A DNA stretch of 64,000 bases. Source: Phaeobacter sp. 22II1-1F12B (GTDB lineage Bacteria; Pseudomonadota; Alphaproteobacteria; Rhodobacterales; Rhodobacteraceae). Where the stretch lies: the NCBI RefSeq assembly GCF_002210165.1, contig NZ_AQQP01000005.1, positions 1 through 64,000 of the forward strand. Reading direction: 5' to 3'. Of the stretch, positions 33,436 to 40,299 are shown piece by piece. A program made the position numbers and the translations under genes. Numbering within the stretch: the first letter of the stretch is position 1; each line of letters starts with the position of its first letter. The notes beneath the pieces were generated by a model, which was not told where the DNA came from, searched no databases, and saw nothing but the letters and a program-made list of their open reading frames with translations.

Positions 33436-33819
33436 ATGTTCTCGAAACTATTTGGCCGCAGGCCAGTCATTGATACCACTCCAATCGAAATCGAAGGATC
33501 AGGGGATTTCTCCGCCGACATCGTCGGCGAGTCGCACTACCAAGACAACCTCCACATGATCTGCGGCGGATACAGCCCGAATGGTCACGAACTCTATTGC
33601 TCTGCGGAACTTCGTCACGAACCATCAAATCCTGTCGATTCAAACGCCGTCGCTGTTTACATCCGCGGCCGAAAGGTCGGGTTTGTGCCCGCCTATATCG
33701 CTCCTGAAATTTCAGCCGCCCTAAATGGTAGAATAGCAAAGATAGAAGCAGTGATCGTTGGAGGTTGGAAACGATCAGACACAGATGTTGGCCACTTTGG
33801 AGTACGCCTGGACTTCTAG
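33436..33819 (+). CDS. HIRAN-domain protein
   Basis: 127 residues, starting MFSKLFGRRPVIDTTPIEIE. The C-terminal two-thirds match a HIRAN domain: LRHEPSNPVDSNAVAVYIRG then KVGFVPAYIAP, the region that in HLTF/Rad5 proteins binds DNA ends or stalled forks. The stand-alone domain occurs in bacterial and phage proteins with undefined roles. The gene sits between the repressor and the second operator pair, a typical place for lysogen-expressed cargo. Functions in superinfection exclusion or fork protection are possible but unproven. Confidence 0.72.
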   Translation: MFSKLFGRRPVIDTTPIEIEGSGDFSADIVGESHYQDNLHMICGGYSPNGHELYCSAELRHEPSNPVDSNAVAVYIRGRKVGFVPAYIAPEISAALNGRIAKIEAVIVGGWKRSDTDVGHFGVRLDF

Positions 33820-33915
33820 CGCCAGCGTTGACGTGAGCTAAGCGCCTATTCATGAAGTCCGCCCCTTCAATGTTCGCCGATTGGTCCGGTACCGAATCTA
33901 TCTGACCCCAGAATA

Positions 33916-33964
33916 TTACGATTATCGCAATTTGCCGCTTGACTTTAAATTGCGAATTTCGCAA
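33916..33964. promoter_or_regulatory. second repressor operator pair, rightward early promoter region
   Basis: TTACGATTATCGCAA (33916-33930) and the perfect palindrome TTGCGAATTTCGCAA (33950-33964) repeat the immunity operator motif. Their centres are 34 bases apart, the same distance as the first two operators at 32889 and 32923. A TTGACT -35-like hexamer (33939-33944) lies between them; no clean -10 was found. They should switch the rightward arm 33997-40065 in step with the cro promoter. Confidence 0.75.
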
Positions 33965-33996
33965 CAAATGGCTTGTCTATCTTTGGAGGCAAGTCA

Positions 33997-34260
33997 ATGC
34001 AACACCCCGACACCAGCATCGCGCGCACGGTTGCAGCGAACCCGCTGAACTACTGTCACACACCCGCGCTGTTCCAGATCGCTTGGAATGCCCTGCTGAT
34101 CGAGCGCAATACTCGCCTTCGCGCTGAGAACATCGGGCCAGCCCGGCACCGGATTGAGCCCGCTGGCACTTGCAGCCTGTCTGCCCGCATTCAAGCTCGC
34201 GCAGCGGAACTCGGCCGCACTGGCCCCGTCGCCCTGATCTGCCCAGGAGCACGGTCATGA
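33997..34260 (+). CDS. small phage early protein (87 aa)
   Basis: Begins MQHPDTSIARTVAANPLNYC; helical and basic, with LFQIAWNALLIERNTRLRAE. GGAGG lies seven bases before the ATG at 33997, favoured over an ATG at 33973 that would place this site inside the gene. It is the first gene after the second operator pair. Its stop overlaps the next start as ATGA. Unrecognised. Confidence 0.6.
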   Translation: MQHPDTSIARTVAANPLNYCHTPALFQIAWNALLIERNTRLRAENIGPARHRIEPAGTCSLSARIQARAAELGRTGPVALICPGARS

Positions 34261-34460
34261 CCCCCACGCCGATTACCGTCACCCTGCGCCAGCTGGCCAA
34301 GCGTCACCTGAGCGAAGGCGAACTTAGCGCCTGCCTCAAGCTCTGCGATGCCCGCCGCGCCTTTCTGCGCAACGATCCTGAAGCCGCAGACCGGCTGATC
34401 AACGCCTATCACCGCGAAACCGGCAAGGTGATCGCTGTTCGTATGAGGGACGCAGCATGA
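34257..34460 (+). CDS. small phage early protein (67 aa)
   Basis: MTPTPITVTLRQLAKRHLSE onward; helical, positively charged, no known motif. Both ends overlap their neighbours by four bases (ATGA), so translation is coupled along the chain 33997-34952. Unrecognised. Confidence 0.55.
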   Translation: MTPTPITVTLRQLAKRHLSEGELSACLKLCDARRAFLRNDPEAADRLINAYHRETGKVIAVRMRDAA

Positions 34461-34651
34461 TCCCCGCCCTTATTCGATACGCGACCATTGCGCTGTGCCT
34501 CGCCACGCTGGCAGCACTTAGCATTGAGCTGATGCGCCATGTGCACTGCCACATTGAGCAAAAGCCGTTGCCCGCCCTGCCGAACACCTCCCTGAAACTC
34601 CTTCGCGCGACCATCCTCCTCCTCCCGGTCGCGCTGTGGGTGCTGCAATGA
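34457..34651 (+). CDS. small phage membrane protein (64 aa)
   Basis: Two hydrophobic helices (about residues 5-24, LIRYATIALCLATLAALSIE, and 48-63, LRATILLLPVALWVLQ) separated by a short His/Cys-containing loop (HVHCHIEQKPLP). Coupled to both neighbours by ATGA overlaps. Early-expressed phage membrane proteins often act in exclusion or host take-over, but nothing specific is visible. Confidence 0.5.
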   Translation: MIPALIRYATIALCLATLAALSIELMRHVHCHIEQKPLPALPNTSLKLLRATILLLPVALWVLQ

Positions 34652-34734
34652 CCTGCAGCCCCCATACCGCCCGGGCCCGCTCCGAGATCACCACTCACGC
34701 GAAATCCGCCCACATCGGAGCGGGCCAAGGCTGA
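34648..34734 (+). CDS. possible 28-residue micro-ORF in coupled early chain
   Basis: Reads MTCSPHTARARSEITTHAKS then AHIGAGQG. It starts with ATGA overlap of the previous stop and ends with TGATG overlap of the next start, exactly filling the gap in a chain of coupled genes. It could be a real microprotein or only a translation-coupling device. Confidence 0.4.
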   Translation: MTCSPHTARARSEITTHAKSAHIGAGQG

Positions 34735-34952
34735 TGGGCACCCATTTCCCATACGACCGCCACTGGCGCTTTGAGATCGGCGCGGTCGTGACGTGGATCC
34801 ACTCGCTTCAGAACGATGGAAAGCGCCACGAACTCGGCCACGTCACCAGCTTCGCCCAAGACGATCTGAAGAACGTGATGATCCGCGTCCGCTGGCAGGA
34901 CGGCCGCACCGACGACGTCGCCCCCGGATATCTCAGAACCCAAAAGGATTGA
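34734..34952 (+). CDS. small phage early protein (72 aa)
   Basis: MGTHFPYDRHWRFEIGAVVT onward; a small beta-barrel-like pattern (VTSFAQDDLKNVMIRVRWQD, then VAPGYLRTQKD). Start overlaps the micro-ORF stop; the ParB-like gene starts three bases after its stop. Unrecognised. Confidence 0.55.
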   Translation: MGTHFPYDRHWRFEIGAVVTWIHSLQNDGKRHELGHVTSFAQDDLKNVMIRVRWQDGRTDDVAPGYLRTQKD

Positions 34953-34954
34953 GA

Positions 34955-36785
34955 ATGAATAAGCACATCGAAATCGCGGCTGACGATACGCTCGCGCCGC
35001 TTTGCAAGCTCTACCTGCATGAAATCAACCCGCGCCAGAACGGTTCGCCGGAAGACACTGAGGCGATGGCCGCGTCGATCGAGATCAACGGCCTGATCCA
35101 GAACCTTGCGGGCTTCGAGGATCCGGACAAGCCCGGCAAGATCGGCATCGTGGCTGGTTGTCCTTTGGATTGTGTTATGTTGGCGGCGGTATATAATGGA
35201 GGTATAGGCGATCCCAGTCAAGGTGACGTCCGACGCGATGGTCGCTCGGGCATGGGCTGGTGCGGAATCGGCCACACAGAAACCGCTGCACCCGGCCGAC
35301 GAGATCCGCGCCTATGCTGCCATGGCTGAGCAAGGCAACTCCCCCGACATGATCGCTCGCGCCTTCGCCCAGACCGAGGCGCATGTGAAGCGCCGCCTTG
35401 CCCTGTCCAAGCTCTGCCCCGAGGCGCTGGACGCGCTGCGCGCTGATCACATCACCCTCGATGTCGCCAAGGCGCTGACCCTGGCAAACGATACCGCAGC
35501 GCAATTGTCTGTCCTGACCTCGGCGCGCGCCGGCGGCTGGCATGCTGGTCGGGTTCGCGCTGCCCTGACACCCGACATGATCAGCAGCACCGACCGGCGC
35601 GCCCGGTTCGTCGGGCTGGTACGCTACATCACAGAAGGTGGCAGCGTTACAGAGGATCTCTTTGACGAGCAGTCCTACCTGCACGACGAGGCGCTACTCG
35701 ACAAACTCTTCAAACAGAAGCTCGACCATGAAGCCGAGCAGCTGCGCAAGGAACAAGGCTGGCAGTGGGTGAAGACCGTCGAGGGCACCTGGACCGACCA
35801 TAATATGACCCTGAAATACGAGTATCTGCGCAAGCAGGAAGTCGAGCTCCCCATCGCTGATCAGGACAGACTGACAGAACTGCAAGATCAACAGTTTGAA
35901 GAAGGCTTCAGCGATGCCGAGCTCGACGAGCTGGACGCACTGCGCAAACGTCGCGCTGGCGACTTCACCGACGAACAGAGAGAGACCGGCGGCATCATCG
36001 TGCTGGTCGACCACCACGGCGAGATTAAGATCGACGGCGCCTACCGCGAAAGAGCGAAGTCCGAAAAGGGAACCGGCTCAGACAGTAACCGCGGCTCAGC
36101 TGCACCAGCCAAACCGGACCTGACCCAATCAGGCAAAGAGGATCTGCACCGCATTGCTTTGCTCGCCATGCAGACAGCCCTGATCGAAAAGACCGAGCTC
36201 GTGCTCGATCTCTTCGCATGGCAGCTCGAGCGTGGCGCGCCAACCTACTCCAACCCCTTTGCGATCACGCTGACCGATCAGAAGATCACCGGCGAGAAAG
36301 AGGATGCGTGGCCGATCGATCAGCGGCTGGCCGAGACTAAGAACGGCGCAAACCTCGGCATAAGCAACGCCAACGCGGCCGACGACTTCGCCGCCTTCAG
36401 AGCGAAGGGAAAGAAGTACCGCAATACTGTTTTGACGCGACACATCACGCGCACGCTCTGCGCGCACACCCATGATCGCGCAGGTCTCGGCCCGATGCTT
36501 CTCGAGCTGACCGGCGCCTCAATTCGCAAGGTCTGGACGCCGGACGCCGCGACCTATTTCAGCCGTCTCTCTGTCGGCGCACTCGAGGCGCTATGGGCCG
36601 AGCTGCTGGATCTCGACCAAGACGATGAACAGCGCGCCACCTTCGCAAAGCTGAAGAAAGGCCAGAAGGCGAAAGAGCTCGAAATCCTCTTCGCTGACGC
36701 CTCGGTGCGAGAAGCGCTCGGCCTCAGCCGCGAACAGGCGAACAAAATCGACACATGGCTGCCGCCGGAGATCCGCACAGCCTGA
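34955..36785 (+). pseudogene. ParB-like protein gene broken by a frameshift
   Basis: The ATG at 34955 opens a ParB/Sulfiredoxin N-terminal domain (CKLYLHEINPRQNG, MAASIEINGLIQNLAGFEDP, KIGIVAG). After GIVAG, where ParB proteins carry the GGRRLRA / GERR box II, this copy reads GCPLDCVMLAAVYNGGIGDP, and near 35210 the frame shifts: the matching continuation IPVKVTSDAMVARAW is one frame later and runs to 36785. Thus the nucleotide-binding box is replaced and the protein split. The replaced stretch 35157-35208 is visibly more AT-rich than its flanks. Either a real lesion or an assembly/sequencing error; no slippery heptamer supports programmed frameshifting. Confidence 0.7.
35223..36785 (+). CDS. 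C-terminal part of ParB-like protein (520 aa open frame)
   Basis: The long open frame keeps the ParB helix-turn-helix (SPDMIARAFAQTEAHVKRRL, residues 33-52) and the large C-terminal domain seen in phage and plasmid ParB-like proteins of Rhodobacteraceae (WQWVKTVEGTWTDHNM, later FAAFRAKGKKYRNTVL). A GTG at 35223 could start it, but there is no good ribosome binding site, so independent translation is doubtful. Without the N-terminal domain it might still bind DNA. No ParA partner is in the prophage, so partitioning is unlikely; a regulatory or recombination role is more plausible. Confidence 0.65.
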   Translation: MTSDAMVARAWAGAESATQKPLHPADEIRAYAAMAEQGNSPDMIARAFAQTEAHVKRRLALSKLCPEALDALRADHITLDVAKALTLANDTAAQLSVLTSARAGGWHAGRVRAALTPDMISSTDRRARFVGLVRYITEGGSVTEDLFDEQSYLHDEALLDKLFKQKLDHEAEQLRKEQGWQWVKTVEGTWTDHNMTLKYEYLRKQEVELPIADQDRLTELQDQQFEEGFSDAELDELDALRKRRAGDFTDEQRETGGIIVLVDHHGEIKIDGAYRERAKSEKGTGSDSNRGSAAPAKPDLTQSGKEDLHRIALLAMQTALIEKTELVLDLFAWQLERGAPTYSNPFAITLTDQKITGEKEDAWPIDQRLAETKNGANLGISNANAADDFAAFRAKGKKYRNTVLTRHITRTLCAHTHDRAGLGPMLLELTGASIRKVWTPDAATYFSRLSVGALEALWAELLDLDQDDEQRATFAKLKKGQKAKELEILFADASVREALGLSREQANKIDTWLPPEIRTA

Positions 36786-36789
36786 CGAA

Positions 36790-36861
36790 ATGCGCAGCGC
36801 GGTGCTGCGCATCCCCCGTCGCGAGCATGTCGCTCACCACCCTTGGCCGGGGCGACGGGGG
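36790..36861 (+). terminator. two hairpins after the ParB-like gene
   Basis: A 9-bp perfect stem (ATGCGCAGC at 36790, GCTGCGCAT at 36804, 5-base loop) starts five bases after the stop and is followed by a 10-bp perfect long-range pair (CCCCCGTCGC at 36813, GCGACGGGGG at 36852). There is no T-tract, so this may be a processing or attenuation structure rather than an intrinsic terminator. It separates the ParB-like gene from the VPLPA-tailed gene. Confidence 0.4.
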
Positions 36862-36892
36862 CAACAAAAACTAACTGCCGGAGCTCCTTCAG

Positions 36893-37195
36893 ATGGCTGG
36901 TAACGCCCCAGACTTTTCGCTCGAATATGACGAACCGCCGTTCGTGTCGCCTTGTGGCGAGGTCGAGGATTGCAGCTCCGGAACTAGCTTTATCCGGCTC
37001 CTATGGGAACCAGAGGAACCGATCTGCGGCCCCGGTCTGCGCTACACAACCGAGCAGTGCTACGCCTTCCTCGATGGCGATCCGATCCCCCTGAACCCGG
37101 TTGAGGCAGTCCCACTCCCCGCTTCGGCGCTCCTACTCGGCGGCGCACTAATCGTCACCCTTCTTTTGATCACGATCCTGCGGATCAAAAAATAA
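36893..37195 (+). CDS. phage-encoded short protein with VPLPA-CTERM tail, no signal peptide
   Basis: The 100-residue protein has an acidic N-terminal part (MAGNAPDFSLEYDEPPFVSP) with four cysteines (CGEVEDC, ICGPG, TEQCY) and a tripartite CTERM tail at residues 73-100: VPLPAS, a hydrophobic helix (ALLLGGALIVTLLLITIL), and RIKK. It is the sorting signal recognised by VPLPA-specific exosortase, but there is no N-terminal export signal. It therefore could insert as a C-tail-anchored protein. It sits in the early rightward arm, not with structural genes. No precedent known to me. Confidence 0.7.
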   Translation: MAGNAPDFSLEYDEPPFVSPCGEVEDCSSGTSFIRLLWEPEEPICGPGLRYTTEQCYAFLDGDPIPLNPVEAVPLPASALLLGGALIVTLLLITILRIKK

Positions 37196-37207
37196 CGGAG
37201 AAACCCC

Positions 37208-37552
37208 ATGGCAGACCCTCGAAGGCCCGTACAAAGACCCGACGCAGCAACTCAAAACGCTGTTCGCCAGATTGCGCATACGCACCTTTTGGCAGTGACC
37301 GAGGAGGGCGCGAAAAACATCGGCTGCACCGGAGCGTCGTTTGTCATCTTGGGGCTCGGGATCTGGGCTGAAGAGCTCGCCGAACTCGACGGCAAAGCAT
37401 CGGCTCAGATGCTTCGGGCGCTCGCCGACCTTTACGATCCGACCTCCAACCAGCCGAAGAAATTTAACGCTGAGAAAAAGAGGCGCAGTGCCGTCGATCG
37501 CCTTCTCGCCGCCGTCGACCTCGACATGGCAACGCCGGGCGGGCGCGCCTAA
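37208..37552 (+). CDS. hypothetical phage protein (114 aa)
   Basis: MADPRRPVQRPDAATQNAVR onward. Mostly helical with a hydrophobic Gly-rich stretch in the middle (GASFVILGLGIWAEELAEL) that is too short and polar to be a clear membrane helix, and a basic C-terminus. It follows the VPLPA-tailed gene by 12 bases with a GGAG site (ATAACGGAGAAACCCC), so they are probably co-translated. Unrecognised. Confidence 0.55.
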   Translation: MADPRRPVQRPDAATQNAVRQIAHTHLLAVTEEGAKNIGCTGASFVILGLGIWAEELAELDGKASAQMLRALADLYDPTSNQPKKFNAEKKRRSAVDRLLAAVDLDMATPGGRA

Positions 37553-37578
37553 CCCAAACTATCGACCCGGATAGAGAA

Positions 37579-37911
37579 ATGACTGAACCGGACATTCTCA
37601 TGATTAGAACCCAGATCGATCAAAGAGCCGCAGCTCTGCGAAAAGAAGCTGAAGCTCTAGAAGCCTTATCACCAGCATTCATCAGGGCGATTGCCGACGC
37701 GCAGATAGAGGCAAACAAAGGCTGGCGCCCCGATGGAAAGACTCTTGTGGATGTCCGAGTTCACTTTTGCCCCGAATGCGGTGCCCCCGGACTGAATACA
37801 TGCTGGGGGTACTGGGCTCACGTTTGCGGCGCTGGTTTCGATTCAGAAGGCTATACGACGCGCGCCTGCGACGTGCAGCTCGCTCGAAAACAACAAGACA
37901 AGTCCAACTAA
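37579..37911 (+). CDS. hypothetical phage protein with coiled coil and zinc-ribbon-like motif (110 aa)
   Basis: N-terminal coiled coil (LMIRTQIDQRAAALRKEAEA) then CPECGAPGLNTCWGYWAHVC near residues 64-83, where four cysteines and a histidine could form a zinc ribbon. Such architecture suits a nucleic-acid or protein-binding adaptor. Arranged with neighbours in a run of genes each preceded by similar CCCGGAGG or GATAGAGAA sites. Unrecognised family. Confidence 0.55.
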   Translation: MTEPDILMIRTQIDQRAAALRKEAEALEALSPAFIRAIADAQIEANKGWRPDGKTLVDVRVHFCPECGAPGLNTCWGYWAHVCGAGFDSEGYTTRACDVQLARKQQDKSN

Positions 37912-37925
37912 CCCCGGAGGCCGAT

Positions 37926-38474
37926 ATGACAAGCATGACGCGGAGAGGATTTCTAGGCAGATCGACGGCGCTGGCTGCGTCTGCCATGCTGCCAATCCCG
38001 AAAGCAATGGCCCTGGTCGCGGGGAAAACCCAAAATTTGCAGTGGTTCGCGGTCGGCACTGACGAAATACTATACCCTTACCTTAGCACCTCGATTGAGG
38101 GCGCCGCACGGCAGTATGCCCACGAATTCGGGCACACGGTCGGTGAGGAATGCCCTGAATGCGGAGAAGCAAACTGCGTCGATCACAACGATGACTTGGA
38201 CGCCCCGGTGCCTTGGATCGAAGAAAACGGCTTTGCCTTTGATAGCAAATTGCCCTTGGACCGCGACCCATCGTTAGCCGAATGGATCAAGGCGGGATGC
38301 AACGTCCCGTGCGAAGGCTGCGACTACGGCGAGCCGACGGAATGCGAAATGTTTGACGGGCAAGCACTCTGCGAAGAGTGCCTGCAAATCGCTCGCGTGA
38401 AGATGCTGGATCGCAAGGTCGGCACGACGCCAGACACGCCGATCTATCAACCAAGATTCGACCATTACAACTAA
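37926..38474 (+). CDS. phage-encoded Tat-signal, cysteine-rich protein (182 aa)
   Basis: From ATG 37926 (CCGGAGG site) the N-terminus is a twin-arginine signal: MTSMTRRGFLGRSTALAASA, hydrophobic core, then PIPKAMA with possible cleavage near residue 29. The mature part has HEFGH at residues 66-70, a zincin-like HExxH, followed by CPECGEANC and later CEGC and CEEC pairs, suggesting metal binding. Export by Tat would imply folding with cofactor in the cytoplasm. A longer frame to 37767 overlaps the previous gene and is rejected. A phage early-arm gene with a Tat signal is unusual. Confidence 0.65.
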   Translation: MTSMTRRGFLGRSTALAASAMLPIPKAMALVAGKTQNLQWFAVGTDEILYPYLSTSIEGAARQYAHEFGHTVGEECPECGEANCVDHNDDLDAPVPWIEENGFAFDSKLPLDRDPSLAEWIKAGCNVPCEGCDYGEPTECEMFDGQALCEECLQIARVKMLDRKVGTTPDTPIYQPRFDHYN

Positions 38475-38487
38475 CCCCGGAGGCCAC

Positions 38488-38790
38488 ATGACCGACCCTT
38501 TCGCCACTGTAGTCCGCCTCATGTGGGTTGACGACCTGATTGAGGAAGAAGGGCAGATTCAGCGCAGCGACATCGCGCGCGCGTTTCGCATGTCGACACA
38601 GCAGGCCAGCCATGACTTGCGAAGATACATGCAACTGAACCCACGCCGGATCGCCTACGATCCATCGGCTCGCTGTTACATACAGGTCGAAGGCTCGAAT
38701 CCTCTGTTTACACGCGGCCACCGCTGCGCAGCGGCCGACATAGTTTCGGCTGTGGCAGAACATTACCCCACCCAAAAGCAGCCCAGCTAA
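38488..38790 (+). CDS. winged-helix DNA-binding protein resembling BrxR/CapW N-terminus (100 aa)
   Basis: The sequence MWVDDLIEEEGQIQRSDIAR then AFRMSTQQASHDLRRYMQLN and RIAYDPSARCYIQ matches the N-terminal winged-helix of WYL-domain regulators of the BrxR/CapW type, which control defence operons. The WYL and C-terminal domains are absent, so this is a stand-alone DNA-binding module. It is directly upstream of the excisionase-like gene in the early arm, with a CCGGAGG site. It may regulate the integration module or interfere with host WYL repressors; both are guesses. Confidence 0.6.
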   Translation: MTDPFATVVRLMWVDDLIEEEGQIQRSDIARAFRMSTQQASHDLRRYMQLNPRRIAYDPSARCYIQVEGSNPLFTRGHRCAAADIVSAVAEHYPTQKQPS

Positions 38791-38806
38791 CCCGGGAAAC
38801 CGCGCA

Positions 38807-39037
38807 ATGCTACATGACTTTCCACCTCGCCTCATGCCCGCGCCACTCGCAGCACGTTACATCGGCGTTTCCGAAAGCACTTTGCGCAAGCTCGATCTTC
38901 CCCGCAAAGAACTCGGCGGGAAAAGAGTTTACGACAAGGCCGACCTTGACGCCTACGCGGATTCTTTGCCGTATGAAGGCTCGGATACAAGCAAAGGGAC
39001 CGACGAGTGCGACGATATCTTCAGGGTAGTACGGTGA
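38807..39037 (+). CDS. xis: AlpA/excisionase-like HTH protein
   Basis: The 76-residue protein has the MerR/AlpA-type helix-turn-helix (LMPAPLAARYIGVSESTLRK, followed by a wing GGKRVYDKADLDAYAD). Its stop overlaps the GTG start of the integrase gene, the usual xis-int arrangement. It should direct excision by bending DNA at the attachment site and may also repress int. Confidence 0.72.
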   Translation: MLHDFPPRLMPAPLAARYIGVSESTLRKLDLPRKELGGKRVYDKADLDAYADSLPYEGSDTSKGTDECDDIFRVVR

Positions 39038-40065
39038 CGCTCAAGTATCTGACCAGCTCAACAAACAGCGCGGGCGTTACTTACTATTATTTGCGCCTGA
39101 AGGGCGTAAAGACGGCCCTCGGCCGAGGTCCACTGGATAGCCCCGAATTCCTTGCACGATACAGCGCGGCCCTAGGCGACGATCGTCAGAAAAGCCGGCG
39201 GGTAAAAGAAAACTCGGTCGCAGCCGTCTGCAACGCCTTTAAAGCGGGCACCACCTACAAGACGAAATCCGACGCTTACCGGGGCACACTCGATCGACAT
39301 ATGGCAGCGATCTCAGACGCCTACGGGGACGCACCGATCGCCGGAGTGAAACCACATCACATCAGGGCCGACCTCAACCGGCTCAAACCACACGCTGCGA
39401 ATGACCGACTGAAAACATGGCGCCTGCTTTGCACCTTTGCCAACGAGGCTAACCTATCCCCCATCAACGCCACAGATGGCGTAAAGCGCGGAGCCTTGCC
39501 AAAGAGCGACGGGCACACACCTTGGAGCGCAGATGACATTGCAGCGTTCCGCGCACAGTGGGGAATCGGAACGATCCAGCGGCTTGCTATGGAGCTGCTC
39601 TACTGGACCGGATCGCGGACAATTGACGCCGTCCGCCTTTCTCCTTCAATGGTGGGATCCGATGGCGTCCTGAGCTTCACACAAGCCAAGACAGGCGGCA
39701 AAGCCTACGTCCCGTGGACCTGTACCCTGCCCGCCTGGGCATCCAGCTTTGAGCACGATCGGGAGCACCTTTTTGCCTGTCTCAGATCCGGGTGCTTCAC
39801 CTATCTTGAAACCAACGCCGGCAAGGTCCGGTCTCGGGACGGGCTGTCCAATTTAATCAGCGCGGCGACCCGCGAAGGTCTATCCGCTCATGGACTCCGA
39901 AAAAGCCGCTTAACAGCCATTGCTGAAGCGGGCGGTTCAGCATCTGCGATTATGTCTTGGGGCGGTCACAAGAGCCTCTCAGAGGCCGAGGCATACGTCA
40001 GCACAGCCAACAGGAAAGCGGTACTTATCGGCAGAGAACAAATGCAGAAAAGTGCCAACACCTGA
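39034..40065 (+). CDS. int: tyrosine recombinase (prophage integrase)
   Basis: From GTG 39034 the 343-residue enzyme has an N-terminal core-binding domain (to about 150) and a catalytic domain with Arg195 (TGSRTIDAVRL), candidate Lys221, His286-x-x-Arg289 (AHGLRK), His312 and nucleophile Tyr321 (SEAEAYVSTANRK). All five catalytic positions are intact. A GTG at 39007 is an alternative. It is the last phage gene; the attachment site should be within the next few hundred bases. Confidence 0.88.
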   Translation: MTLKYLTSSTNSAGVTYYYLRLKGVKTALGRGPLDSPEFLARYSAALGDDRQKSRRVKENSVAAVCNAFKAGTTYKTKSDAYRGTLDRHMAAISDAYGDAPIAGVKPHHIRADLNRLKPHAANDRLKTWRLLCTFANEANLSPINATDGVKRGALPKSDGHTPWSADDIAAFRAQWGIGTIQRLAMELLYWTGSRTIDAVRLSPSMVGSDGVLSFTQAKTGGKAYVPWTCTLPAWASSFEHDREHLFACLRSGCFTYLETNAGKVRSRDGLSNLISAATREGLSAHGLRKSRLTAIAEAGGSASAIMSWGGHKSLSEAEAYVSTANRKAVLIGREQMQKSANT

Positions 40066-40299
40066 AAACAAAGTGCCAACACACCACCTTAACTAACTGA
40101 TTTATTTATATAGAATTTCCATATGGCATTCCCCTACGGGCTGCCACTTTTCCTTTCCCTGAAATGTCGTCGACTACCAGCCTCTGGTGCGGGAATTCAC
40201 AGGTGTTTTGCGTCGGTTCGGCATATGCAGCGATTATTGCGCCGCCATAGTCATGCCACTTTGAAGGGCGAACCTGTGGGTATGTCGGGAGGGTTGCGT
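40066..40299. other. right prophage junction, attachment site expected here
   Basis: The sequence right of the integrase begins AT-rich (40085-40125, repeated TTTAT) and then becomes host-like in composition. I looked for a copy of any 15-base block from here in the first 4 kb and found none, and no tRNA or tmRNA 3' end is visible. The attachment core may be short or its partner may lie left of the window. Confidence 0.35.

Larger units (their letters stand above)
4280..40100. mobile_element. temperate HK97-like siphovirus prophage
   Basis: Contiguous phage modules fill this region: tail fibres and lysis (4.3-12.9 kb), tail tip, tape measure and tube (12.9-19.4 kb), head-tail joining, capsid, protease, portal, terminase (19.6-28.0 kb), replication (28.1-31.4 kb), immunity (32.0-33.3 kb), then an early rightward arm ending in excisionase-like and integrase genes (38.8-40.1 kb). 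Late genes are tightly packed on the minus strand with overlapping starts and stops. No structural gene is visibly broken, but the parB-like gene is frameshifted. The right boundary lies just after the integrase; the left boundary is uncertain and could extend to or beyond base 1. No tRNA is at the junction. Confidence 0.92.

Noticed and set aside
35150-35230. Programmed frameshift in the ParB-like gene
   Set aside because: No slippery heptamer or downstream pseudoknot is seen and the adjacent conserved box is also lost.
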